NCBI RefSeq assembly: GCF_900111295.1
Contig: NZ_FOGT01000007.1
Span: forward strand, 174,652 to 238,651
Length of the DNA: 64,000 nt
Origin: Salipaludibacillus aurantiacus
Lineage (GTDB): Bacteria > Bacillota > Bacilli > Bacillales > Salisediminibacteriaceae
Reading direction: 5' to 3'
Part shown: positions 25,967 to 34,498 of the stretch, piece after piece
Layout of the letters: each line of letters begins with the position of its first letter
Numbering within the stretch: the stretch's first letter is position 1
Program-made: the position numbers and the translations under genes
Notes under the pieces: model-generated
Told to the model about the DNA's origin: nothing
Databases searched by the model: none
Seen by the model: only the letters and a program-made list of their open reading frames with translations

Positions 25967-28618
25967 CTAAAGGTAATCTTCCCAAAATTTTAGTGTTGAG
26001 GAGATGGTCGGGTGAACTTCTTCTTCGATAGTGGTGCGATCCTGATGAGCATAATCAGTCATTTTTTTCAGATGTTCTATTTTTTTCTCCGCCTCTGATA
26101 TCAATTCCGTATTGTGATTCTTCAGAGTGGTGAAGAGATCTCCATAAATTAACTCAAACATCTCTTCGGGCCCTTTCTCTTGTTGAAAAGATTGCAGCAC
26201 TCGATTAAACAGAGATGAGACACCAGTATAGCGAAGCTCGGCAACATATTCTTCGACTTGGCGCCTATTAGCTGCTTCTTTGTCTTGGAAAAAGCCTTTA
26301 ATATTCTCAATTACCCCTCCATACTGAATTGACAGTTCGGCATCATAATTTTTTTGGTTCAATGTCAATGCAATATCGTTAATGACTGACTGGGCTTTTG
26401 CTTCAGCTTCTTGTCTCTTTTTTTCATGATCCATGTTTCTCCATAGCTCAGTTCGTGCAAATAAACTTTGTGTGACTTGAGCCGCAGTATTCATACATAA
26501 TTTGATATAGTCGGTTAAGATCTCTTTTCGGATCAACGCTGGGAATTTTTCCATAATTTCGATTTGGACGTGCACCGCTACTTTGTCCATTTTTTGCGAA
26601 TCGTTGATTTGTGACACCGTTTTTTCAATAAGGTTACTGATACTGGCAAATGTGGATTGGTTCCACTCACCCATTCGTTTTTTAACATTAACCATGTAAT
26701 CATCCGCTACCTGACTATAGACTGTAACAATGGCTTCTGACTGGCTTTCGAGAAAGGTAAGCTGCAATTCTGATTCCTCCAGTTGCTGTTTCAGAAACAG
26801 ATCAACCTGCTGCTGCTTTTTATTCAACTGATTCAAATACTCTGGTATAGAATTAAGCCAGTTCCTAACCCTTTGGGTGTATTGGATCTCAATATCCTCA
26901 GAATCCAGCCAAGTGATAATCTCTCTCTGGAAAAACTCCTCTTCACAGGAGTATGGAAATACTTTAATATCACGAGAAATATACTTCATTGCATTGTGTT
27001 GAACATTCTCCATCACCTCAGTAACCTCATCATCGTAAACGTAATCCATTTTATTAACAACAATATGGATGGGTAAGCCTGGCGCCGTTTCTCTAATCCG
27101 GTCAATTGTCTCCTTCTCTATCCGCGTAAACGGATGCTCCGCACTCATTATATAGAGGAGTGCATCAGCATAATGAAGATTTTCAAATGTCGCATTCTGA
27201 TCTGTCGAGCGGTCATTAAACCCAGGTGTATCAATAAAACGAACTTGATCAAATCGTTTAAATGGTGTCTTCACGAGGTAGCGTTTCTGATTATGCCGGC
27301 CCTCATCATTGTCATGGTCAATGGTCGTGTTGATCAGAAAATCCTCCTGATTAATTTCTTTCAGCTCAGTCTTCCCTGTAATTTCATAACGCAATGTACG
27401 GTCAGCCGCTTCAATGAAAGAAACCGTTGATGTTGTCGGAATTAAATCGGTTTTAGCAATCTCCTGGTTAAGAATTGAATGAATAAAGCTTGTTTTTCCG
27501 TTATTGAATGTTCCGCATAACATAAGAGAACGTCTTGATTCATCCAGTGCAGATTCATGCCAATAGAAGTGAACAGGATCAAGCCTAACAACTCGAAGCG
27601 ATCGGACATAATCGTTTATTACTTCCTGAAAGCGACTCAGAAGTCTTAAAATCGAAGAGGCCGCCAGACTCTCATATTCACTCTCCATTTTCCCTTTCAA
27701 TAGTCCCGCCACATAGAAGCCGACGCCCGTTTGCTCAGTTACTTCGTATAATGCTTCTAAGCTTTCTTTCGTGTCACCTCCCACCAGAAATCCTCGCTGA
27801 ATACAGACAGCGAGGAAAGCTTCATAACGCTGCTGGTGTCTTCGCCGCCTTTCTTCGGATATGTGGTCATACACGAAATAAAGAAATGTATGAATCAGCT
27901 CTTGATCCACCGAGTCCTCGCAAAAGTAGAAAAAGTCATTCTCGAGGAACTCGTCATCGTTAAAGCGGATTAAACCCTCGGCAAGCTGAAACGGCAATAA
28001 CTTGCCGCATTCGCTAACATGCGACCGATTTTCCCTATACCGGCTGAACCATTTGAGGGAAGGAGAGTTCTTTAGAGCAATTCCAACAACTTTAAGAGCC
28101 GTTTCGTGCAGCTCATGTGAAATAAAAAGATGATAGGACCTCTCCATTACATCACTATACAGAGGGTTTACAGCAAGTAGTTTCAAATGATAATAAAAAG
28201 AACGATAATCACCAATGGTTTCCGTTAGCTCCGCCAGTTCATAGAGAACCGTTTCGTATAAATCCGTATCAAGAGGTTGAATCCGCTCATAACAAGCTAT
28301 CGCTTTTTTCAAATTCCCCTTTTTCCTCATGGCATCAGCAATATTCTTTTCTGCCCATACAGACAGGGTATAGTCCATCACCCCTACCTGGTTCCAGTGA
28401 CTTATTGCAGCATCAATGTCTCCAAGAAAAAAATAGATTTCACCCAAGTAATAGTGTCCCCTCGTTCCACTCTCTGATCGATCTGCTTCCTGGATAAAAC
28501 AGCTTAAGTCTGAAAGTGTTTCAAGAGAACGCTGATCCGTATACAAAGTTTTAGACCGCAGCTTTTCCAGCGGATAAGTTTTCAATTTGTGCAATGCATG
28601 CATCCCAATCACCTTCAT
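25967..28618 (-). CDS. Dynamin-like GTPase with N-terminal TPR-like region (third of three)
   Basis: An 883-residue protein. Residues about 30-330 are helical and TPR-like (GHYYLGEIYFFLGDIDAAIS, then NIADAMRKKGNLKKAIACYE). The GTPase domain begins near residue 360: P-loop CGTFNNGKTSF, switch I PTTSTVSF, G3 FIDTPGFNDR and G4 IVVNKMDYV. The remaining 300 residues are coiled-coil stalk (QLNKKQQQVDLFLKQQLEES). No clear membrane helix is visible. The N-terminal TPR fusion is unlike classic bacterial dynamin-like proteins and could sense partners. The start (28618, or ATG 28603 with AAGGTG upstream) lies inside the end of the second dynamin gene, an overlap of 53-68 bp. It ends the operon. Confidence 0.82.
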   Translation of the reverse strand: MKVIGMHALHKLKTYPLEKLRSKTLYTDQRSLETLSDLSCFIQEADRSESGTRGHYYLGEIYFFLGDIDAAISHWNQVGVMDYTLSVWAEKNIADAMRKKGNLKKAIACYERIQPLDTDLYETVLYELAELTETIGDYRSFYYHLKLLAVNPLYSDVMERSYHLFISHELHETALKVVGIALKNSPSLKWFSRYRENRSHVSECGKLLPFQLAEGLIRFNDDEFLENDFFYFCEDSVDQELIHTFLYFVYDHISEERRRRHQQRYEAFLAVCIQRGFLVGGDTKESLEALYEVTEQTGVGFYVAGLLKGKMESEYESLAASSILRLLSRFQEVINDYVRSLRVVRLDPVHFYWHESALDESRRSLMLCGTFNNGKTSFIHSILNQEIAKTDLIPTTSTVSFIEAADRTLRYEITGKTELKEINQEDFLINTTIDHDNDEGRHNQKRYLVKTPFKRFDQVRFIDTPGFNDRSTDQNATFENLHYADALLYIMSAEHPFTRIEKETIDRIRETAPGLPIHIVVNKMDYVYDDEVTEVMENVQHNAMKYISRDIKVFPYSCEEEFFQREIITWLDSEDIEIQYTQRVRNWLNSIPEYLNQLNKKQQQVDLFLKQQLEESELQLTFLESQSEAIVTVYSQVADDYMVNVKKRMGEWNQSTFASISNLIEKTVSQINDSQKMDKVAVHVQIEIMEKFPALIRKEILTDYIKLCMNTAAQVTQSLFARTELWRNMDHEKKRQEAEAKAQSVINDIALTLNQKNYDAELSIQYGGVIENIKGFFQDKEAANRRQVEEYVAELRYTGVSSLFNRVLQSFQQEKGPEEMFELIYGDLFTTLKNHNTELISEAEKKIEHLKKMTDYAHQDRTTIEEEVHPTISSTLKFWEDYL

Positions 28619-30296
28619 TAATCTGATAGCCTTCTTCTAGCTTGTCTGTTCTTACATTAATTTCATGACGAATGTCTGCTTCGGTTTCCTCTACTTGCAT
28701 GCGATAGTTTTCAATAATTTCATCTCTGGTTTCATCTACCGTTTCATAAATATACTCATCGAAGTTCTCCGACAGTAATTTCCTGAGCTCATCGAACCGT
28801 TCTTTAATGAGGGGGCGAATCTGCTCACGCACACGCTCAAGCTTCTTGTCTTTCAAATAATCATTTAAAAAAGGGGCCCCAACAAGCATGATCGGTAACA
28901 ATAATAGACTTCCCGCTGTCAACGCAGCTAACCCCCCTGCTGCACTGACCGCCACCCCTGACTCAATTCTTGCATCAGCCTTCTTTTTAGAAGGTGACAC
29001 GCTGAACGAAACAAGGTCTCGGGACACTTTATTCCCCGTCAAAAGCTCATTACCACTGCTCAGTGTATCCTCAATTTCCAGTTTCATGAACTCAGTCATT
29101 TGTTCCTCTATTTTTACAACATTCTGTCTCAACTCAGTTTCCGATTGTTTAATCCATTTTACTATACGCTTTTCTATTTTTTTCGGAAGCATCTTTTCGA
29201 AATAGTTTTTTAGATCACCAGGTAAATTCATAATAATTTCGTTATCTATGTCTTCCTCAAGATCATCAACGTATTCATGAATTTTATTTTGATAGATCGA
29301 TTGCAAGTTCTGTTTTAGCTTTTCGGCTTTGTGGCTAAACTGTTTAACGGTTTCATTCAGATGATTTTTCAATGTAAGCAGATTTGAAAGTACCTGTTCC
29401 AGATGCTCCTCATCCATTTTTTTCATAGAGAGTACCCTTTTTATTTCATCTTCCAGAGCGCTTTTAATCAGCTCCACCCGCTGTTCGATTACCTGTTGTT
29501 TCTTCACAATTTGGGCCCCGCTTTTAATCTTAGCGATCAGATCTTCCTCAAAGGCACGCCACTCCTCATCGTCATGGCCTTTAAGGGCGATGGATGAAGA
29601 AACAGGCCAGAGGGCAATATTCATTTCCAGTTCTTTTTTCAATTTCGTTTCCATGTAATTGACAACTTCATCGAGCTCATCATCATCCAGCCGGTCGGAG
29701 AAATTCCCGACGAAGATGATATCTCCTGTGAGCATCGGAAGAATACTATCTTTTAAATATTCCAACTCTGTTTTACGGATGGGAGTGGTTAGATCAAGTG
29801 TAAAAATTACTACGTTAGATCTTGGGATGGAGTCGTAGGTAACTTCGAATTTATGGTCTTGCAGATCGCCTACACCGGGTGTATCAATCAGCGTCAGCTT
29901 TTTATCGAGATGGGACAGGTCCATTTCAAACGACAGATACTTTAAGGACTGTGCCTCATTTTCATTATATGTAAACGACTTTAAAGCACTGGAATGTAAC
30001 TGGTACTCATCACTGCCAACGTCACTCACTGCTTTCAGAGCCCTTGATGCTCCGTGGCTGATTTTGTGGATAAACGCTGTGGCCGGAAGAACATCTGTTG
30101 GGAGAATATCCTGTCGAAGCAGAGCATTTATAAGCGTCGATTTCCCTTTCTTGAATTCACCAAGCACTGTAACTACGAAATTGTCTTCCTCTATATCGTT
30201 GACAAGCTGATCAATTTGTTCAGCCACCCGGTCTCCTGTTGTTTTTTCATTGGCAAATTCCTTAAGAATATCAAGTTGCTCTTTATAATGATCCAT
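28551..30296 (-). CDS. Dynamin-like GTPase (second of three)
   Basis: A 581-residue protein; ATG 30296 is chosen for GAGGAGGAAGAGG upstream, while the frame runs to a GTG at 30314. Residues 40-270 are the GTPase domain: P-loop GEFKKGKS (46-53), switch I LPATAF, G3 LIDTPGVGD and G4-like GNFSDRLDD. A long helical stalk follows, then a hydrophobic segment near residues 455-495 (SAAGGLAALTAGSLLLLPIM) that should be the membrane-binding paddle, then a helical C-terminus. Bacterial dynamins remodel or fuse membranes and often work as unequal pairs. The gene overlaps the first dynamin by 14 bp and the third by over 50 bp. Confidence 0.88.
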   Translation of the reverse strand: MDHYKEQLDILKEFANEKTTGDRVAEQIDQLVNDIEEDNFVVTVLGEFKKGKSTLINALLRQDILPTDVLPATAFIHKISHGASRALKAVSDVGSDEYQLHSSALKSFTYNENEAQSLKYLSFEMDLSHLDKKLTLIDTPGVGDLQDHKFEVTYDSIPRSNVVIFTLDLTTPIRKTELEYLKDSILPMLTGDIIFVGNFSDRLDDDELDEVVNYMETKLKKELEMNIALWPVSSSIALKGHDDEEWRAFEEDLIAKIKSGAQIVKKQQVIEQRVELIKSALEDEIKRVLSMKKMDEEHLEQVLSNLLTLKNHLNETVKQFSHKAEKLKQNLQSIYQNKIHEYVDDLEEDIDNEIIMNLPGDLKNYFEKMLPKKIEKRIVKWIKQSETELRQNVVKIEEQMTEFMKLEIEDTLSSGNELLTGNKVSRDLVSFSVSPSKKKADARIESGVAVSAAGGLAALTAGSLLLLPIMLVGAPFLNDYLKDKKLERVREQIRPLIKERFDELRKLLSENFDEYIYETVDETRDEIIENYRMQVEETEADIRHEINVRTDKLEEGYQINEGDWDACIAQIENLSAGKAAV

Positions 30297-32226
30297 ATTC
30301 CTCTTCCTCCTCACAGTAAGTCTTCAGTATATCCTTTAATGTCTGATTGGTTTCCGTTAAATTGGCTTCATCACTCTCATATTCAAACATTTTTTGGATA
30401 TTTTTTTCATGCGACAGTTCCATGTCACGCTTCATTGCCACTATATTTTCCTTGTACTTCTTATGTGATGAACGGATATATGCTTGCATTTGTTTCTCCA
30501 GATGTTTTGTTTCATCTTCAAGCATTTTCATTAGCTGCTTCCGTTGCCTGGTACCATAATCCGTTAAAAAGTTTTCCATCTGAGCATTGTATTTTTTCAG
30601 TCCGCGTTTTTGAAGGATATATTTCCCAAAGATTGTTATTGCTGTAAACCACCCCATAGGAAGAGCTTTCTGCACGTATCTGCTCGCAGCACCTAAAAAA
30701 CCCTTTAGGCTGTTTAAGCCCCCGTCGGTGAAATCCTCTTCGACTATATCCCCTGAAAAAGCCAGCACTCCTGCGAGATCTTCGGGTTGCTCATGGTTGA
30801 ACGCGTTTGATAATTTTTGCAGTGCTTTATTAATTTCCTGAATCGTTGCCTCCACTCTCTCTTCTATATATTTGTTATAGTACGTACTTACTCTTCTATA
30901 TTCTTCACGAGTCTCTTCCAGCACGATTTCAGCGTATTCTTCTACGGACATCCTGTGCAAATAAGATCTGGCACTGGATTCCGTAAAACAATCTTTTTTT
31001 TCCCTGTTTATCACCTTCTGTTCTTTCTCAATTCGTTTCCTCAGTTCATTTTTATCCTGCTGTAATTTCGTAATAATCTGTTTAACCTTTGATTCCATCT
31101 CTTTTTTCAATTGATCTACTTTTTTATTAAGAATGGCCATTTCTTTTTTCAGCTTGGCCTTGTTCTGTTCCAGCGCTTTTTTTCTTACGCTAATTTCATG
31201 TTTTATAACTGATTCATTGAGAGCAAGCAGGCGGCGAATCTGTTTAGCCGCTTTCACTTTCCCTTGATCATATTGAAGAAACCGGTCCAGTTCTTCTTCG
31301 AATCTATTAAATCCCGTCTCTTCAAGTGAAGTGTATTTCCTCCGTCTCACCCGGAAACTCTCTCCGCTTTCAATCCGCTTGATCTGAAGCGCCTCAAGGC
31401 TGGATACCAGGAAGACCTTCGCCTCGTTAAGTCCCTTAATCTTATCCAGATGGTCCTTGATGTACCGCAATACCCGCTCTTCTTCATCTTCGGTTTTCAG
31501 ACGATCCTTGAAGTTTAAGATAAAAAAAACATTGCGAATCTGCTTCGAGAGAATTTCCTGTTCGAGAAACTTTTTCTCTGACTCACTAATCGGGCTGGTT
31601 GCCGATAGCAGAAACAGAATAGCATCAGATTTTGGCAAATACGCCCTGGTGATGGCTTCCCGCTGGTCAAAAATATCGTTCATTCCCGGTGTATCGATAA
31701 TTTCATAATGATGGGACGCGGTGTACGGCAGAGGGTAAGCGACATGAGCACCGCTAATCGATTGAAGCATTTGGAGCCGCTCCTCATATTCCTCAACCGC
31801 TTTTTCCTCATAATCAAGCGGCTGCCGAGGGGCAATAAGTTTTTTAAAGTCCGTAAGGTCCTTGGTTTCCATTAAGCCACCTACGTAGGAAAGGGTGATC
31901 TTTTCCTTTTCGCTGTGTCGGATATGCGTGATAAATGTCGTAGATGGGACCGTTTTGGAGGGCAGTATATCTCGTCCGAGAATGGCATTAATAAACGTTG
32001 ATTTTCCGCGGCTAAAATCACCCACTACCGTCAGCTGAAATGGAACTTCGTTCAGGTGCATCCTAATTTCGTCAAGTGTCTGTGTCCGCTCATCCAACTC
32101 TAGCCGGTAAAAGGTCTGGCGTATTCGATGGAGATTCTGGTTAATCATAAACTTGACCGTATCAAATGGCGTTTCCTGTATAATCTCTTTCATCGTTTCT
32201 GTCACAACCTTTTCAGTTCTGTACAA
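30283..32226 (-). CDS. Dynamin-like GTPase (first of three)
   Basis: A 647-residue protein. The GTPase domain has P-loop GDFSRGKS (69-76), switch I VPSTTF, G3 IIDTPGMND (176-184) and G4-like LNFKDRL. Residues 330-470 are strongly coiled-coil (KALEQNKAKLKKEMAILNKK). A hydrophobic stretch around 545-575 (KALPMGWFTAITIFGKYILQ) is the likely membrane-insertion region. The frame opens with a TTG at 32226 with no ribosome site; ATG 32193 (MKEIIQETPF) is a plausible true start. It follows the SUKH gene with overlap or a 19-bp gap, so it shares the nuclease/immunity transcript. Confidence 0.88.
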   Translation of the reverse strand: MYRTEKVVTETMKEIIQETPFDTVKFMINQNLHRIRQTFYRLELDERTQTLDEIRMHLNEVPFQLTVVGDFSRGKSTFINAILGRDILPSKTVPSTTFITHIRHSEKEKITLSYVGGLMETKDLTDFKKLIAPRQPLDYEEKAVEEYEERLQMLQSISGAHVAYPLPYTASHHYEIIDTPGMNDIFDQREAITRAYLPKSDAILFLLSATSPISESEKKFLEQEILSKQIRNVFFILNFKDRLKTEDEEERVLRYIKDHLDKIKGLNEAKVFLVSSLEALQIKRIESGESFRVRRRKYTSLEETGFNRFEEELDRFLQYDQGKVKAAKQIRRLLALNESVIKHEISVRKKALEQNKAKLKKEMAILNKKVDQLKKEMESKVKQIITKLQQDKNELRKRIEKEQKVINREKKDCFTESSARSYLHRMSVEEYAEIVLEETREEYRRVSTYYNKYIEERVEATIQEINKALQKLSNAFNHEQPEDLAGVLAFSGDIVEEDFTDGGLNSLKGFLGAASRYVQKALPMGWFTAITIFGKYILQKRGLKKYNAQMENFLTDYGTRQRKQLMKMLEDETKHLEKQMQAYIRSSHKKYKENIVAMKRDMELSHEKNIQKMFEYESDEANLTETNQTLKDILKTYCEEEEEYGSL

Positions 32227-32644
32227 TTTGTTTTAGCCGCTTGGTGTAGGTTATTTTAACCATGTCTAGCTCCTTACTTTCATGATCCCAAAAGAACAGC
32301 CGAAATGAGCCAGACATCTTAAGGTCCATGCAGAAATAGTTGCCAAAATCATCATTAGCTACTGCCAGATAGTTGTCGGGAAGAAGTTTTTTCATTTTCT
32401 TATTCACTTCAACAAGATTATCCTTATACGTCTCACCAATTGGCAAAAAATAGCGAAGGCGCACTTCCCGCCCAAATAATGTTTCCATATGATTCGGACG
32501 CGGCCCTCCCCCATTTCTCGTCTGATACAGCCTTTTTAATTGGTCTGGAAAAATGACATTCAGTTTCTTTTCTGCCTCTTCAATCTCCTTGATCGATACT
32601 GAGCCCTTGGCGAATTTCCAAACGACTTCCTCAATCGATTCCAT
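32213..32644 (-). CDS. SMI1/KNR4 (SUKH) family protein, probable nuclease immunity protein
   Basis: A 143-residue cytoplasmic protein. The SUKH fold pattern is visible: IEEAEKKLNVIFPDQLKRLY, RNGGGPRPN, LAVANDDFGNYFCMDLK and FRLFFWDHESKEL. SUKH proteins are the commonest immunity proteins of polymorphic toxins and often pair with HNH-type nucleases. Here it follows the WHH nuclease with a one-base stop/start overlap (TAATG) and its ribosome site (GGAGGAGG) is inside the nuclease gene, so the two are made together. It most likely binds and blocks the nuclease. Confidence 0.88.
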   Translation of the reverse strand: MESIEEVVWKFAKGSVSIKEIEEAEKKLNVIFPDQLKRLYQTRNGGGPRPNHMETLFGREVRLRYFLPIGETYKDNLVEVNKKMKKLLPDNYLAVANDDFGNYFCMDLKMSGSFRLFFWDHESKELDMVKITYTKRLKQIVQN

Positions 32645-33225
32645 TATGAATAACCTCCTCCCCAGATACTCATGCCGCCTGTGTGTCCTGACGGATCATG
32701 CATGTTACTCTCAACCAGCTGCATGCGGCCCATCTCTTCATGATGATGCCAAACATAGCCTTCAGGTGTTTCGCCATCAATTATTTGTTCAATCTGGTCT
32801 TCTCCGAAATGGCTAAATCGGCTAGCATCGGTTTCATAGGCAAATTGCAACTGTTCATTGGCAATCTGCTGATGATAGTAAGGACTCGCCTGATACTGGT
32901 CAATTGGCAGATGCGCGTCAAATTCCGCGTCAAACACGGGAAAGACACCCTTTTTCCATAACCCTTCATCTGTCAAAACCTTATTAACTTCATATGAAAC
33001 TCCCGTCTCAGGGTGCACTTCCCCTTCCAGTTCAGCATTAAAAGTACTCAGCAACCCCTCAGCTTCCACATCTATAGATTCAAAAAAATCCGGCGGTAAA
33101 TATGTATCTTCATATTGAGCAAATGTGTCCGCTGTCAAATCCAAGGCTGTTATATCCGTATCGATGAACGTATACCCTTGTTCATCAAAATCAAGATACT
33201 CAATTCCGGTCAAAAGTTCTTCCAT
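32644..33225 (-). CDS. HNH/Endonuclease VII-type nuclease toxin (WHH family), no secretion domain
   Basis: A 193-residue protein; ATG 33225 is chosen because TTGGAGGT lies upstream, while the frame continues 13 codons more. The C-terminal half is a complete WHH nuclease domain as found at the tips of polymorphic toxins: FDAEFDAHLPIDQY, FGEDQIEQIIDGETPEGYVW, HHHEEMGRMQLV, NMHDPSGHTGGMSIWGG. The WHH His residues and the HTGG His are the metal/catalytic positions. The N-terminal 80 residues are acidic and unidentified. It lacks a signal peptide, LXG or PAAR module, so it may be an intracellular effector rather than a secreted toxin. It is the first gene of the dynamin operon. Confidence 0.82.
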   Translation of the reverse strand: MEELLTGIEYLDFDEQGYTFIDTDITALDLTADTFAQYEDTYLPPDFFESIDVEAEGLLSTFNAELEGEVHPETGVSYEVNKVLTDEGLWKKGVFPVFDAEFDAHLPIDQYQASPYYHQQIANEQLQFAYETDASRFSHFGEDQIEQIIDGETPEGYVWHHHEEMGRMQLVESNMHDPSGHTGGMSIWGGGYS

Positions 33226-33757
33226 CGAAAATACCTCCAATAAATTAGGACATAATAGAACCATTAAAACAAAACTATTAAACTAAACAAAAAGAACCAC
33301 AGTGGTTTTTCTGTTGCTCATCACTTAAGTATTTGACATTTACTATATCCCCTTTAAACTTGAACTCTTTGCTATCAAACACCACACCCTTATAAGACTT
33401 ATATAATAGTTAAATTATACCATGTTAGGCAACATGTTTCGTAAAAAAATAATTTAAAGTAAAATATTCCTATTTTTATAAGTGCGCCCCCAGTAATGTT
33501 GGGTGTGTTTAGCAGGGTAGATCTATATCTCTATTTATTTCATGCCAAGTGTGCAGAGGAACTGGTAGTCTATGTATTACAGAAACTGAAGAGAAGATTT
33601 TTATAATTTTCTCACTGGGCACCATTACTGAAACGATAAAGCCTCAAATTAAAGAGCCTGATGAACCGACTCACCCTATAAATCCATAAACCATCGTGAT
33701 TTAATAGCCTTCTTCGCCCCTTAAAACCCTCAATAACCGTAATTATAAATTAAGGTT
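33226..33757. other. Upstream region of the nuclease-dynamin operon
   Basis: Contains a small hairpin AACCAC-A-GTGGTT (33296-33308) with a T-rich tail and a 34-codon minus-strand frame (FDSKEFKFKGDIVNVKYL) lacking a good ribosome site. A short plus-strand relic ending ITETIKPQIKEPDEP occurs near 33640. No convincing gene was found. Confidence 0.4.
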
Positions 33758-33759
33758 AA

Positions 33760-33811
33760 TTAGGGTTGACGTAATTATTTAATTATTATATATTATTGTT
33801 ATCAACCCTAA
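33760..33811 (+). promoter_or_regulatory. Promoter framed by a long-spaced inverted repeat
   Basis: A consensus-like promoter: TTGACG (33766-33771), a 17-bp spacer, and TATATT (33789-33794). The 10-bp arms TTAGGGTTGA (33760-33769) and TCAACCCTAA (33802-33811) are perfectly inverted and flank it, the first overlapping the -35 box. This is a strong candidate operator for a dimeric or tetrameric repressor of the gene at 33842. Confidence 0.75.
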
Positions 33812-33841
33812 TTTGAACTTAGGGATCCGGAGGGATTTACA

Positions 33842-34432
33842 ATGAAATTATTTCAAATGAAAAGTAAGCCTCATGGGAAAGAAAGGTTGGAAGAGTTTTT
33901 AGAAAAGGGATATGTCGCTATTGGATGGCCAGGAATAGGAGACTTAAGTGGTGTAAGTAAGCAGGAGCTCAAGGAACGTTTGGAAAAAAAGTATGGTTAT
34001 CAAGGGCAGCAGTTAGGCACATATTTAGGGGCTGTTAATGCATTTGTGAATACAATGGATAAAAATGATTTAGTCCTTATATCCGATGGTGAATATGCAC
34101 ACCTAGGAATCGTAGGATCTTACGAATATGAAAAAGACTACGATAATGACGAATATGGTATCTGTCATCAGCGGGAAGTAAAATGGACAGCTACTATTAA
34201 TAAAGATGAATTACCCGAAAATGTCACAGAACTGTTGAGAAACAGGGGGACTATCACTCAGTTTAAGCACCCAGTTGAAAGTGCCGGCTTGGATAGGTAT
34301 CTTACTTCTAAAGAAACCTTGTCTGTAGAAACCCTTGAAAAAGCTCTATCTATAGTAGAAAAAGAACTAAATTCTAAAGATTTGGACCGTCGGTTTAATG
34401 CTGCAGTAGAATTATTACGATTTGTAAAGTAG
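33842..34432 (+). CDS. PUA-like domain protein resembling the N-terminal reader of restriction endonucleases
   Basis: A 196-residue soluble protein with GGAGGG before the ATG. Residues 1-140 (KPHGKERLEEFLEKGYVAIG, then WPGIGDLSGV, then TYLGAVNAFVNTMDKNDLVL and HLGIVGSYEYEKDY) resemble the small beta-barrel module found at the start of Mrr-like and other modification-dependent restriction proteins, but no nuclease domain follows. The tail (about 150-196) is helical. It stands alone on the plus strand beside the nuclease-dynamin operon, behind a promoter enclosed by a palindrome, so it is tightly regulated. Function unknown; modified-nucleobase binding is an inference. Confidence 0.5.
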   Translation: MKLFQMKSKPHGKERLEEFLEKGYVAIGWPGIGDLSGVSKQELKERLEKKYGYQGQQLGTYLGAVNAFVNTMDKNDLVLISDGEYAHLGIVGSYEYEKDYDNDEYGICHQREVKWTATINKDELPENVTELLRNRGTITQFKHPVESAGLDRYLTSKETLSVETLEKALSIVEKELNSKDLDRRFNAAVELLRFVK

Positions 34433-34467
34433 ATTTAAATAATATCGTATTCAACTCAAATAGAAAT

Positions 34468-34498
34468 AAATAGAGGGGCAATTCTTGCCTCTCTATTT
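34468..34498 (+). terminator. Hairpin after the PUA-like gene
   Basis: AAATAGAGGGGCA pairs with TGCCTCTCTATTT across five bases with one mismatch. The following U-tract is weak. Confidence 0.6.

Noticed and set aside
33290..33400. A 34-codon minus-strand frame (FDSKEFKFKGDIV) upstream of the nuclease gene
   Set aside because: GTG start with a poor ribosome site; too short to support.
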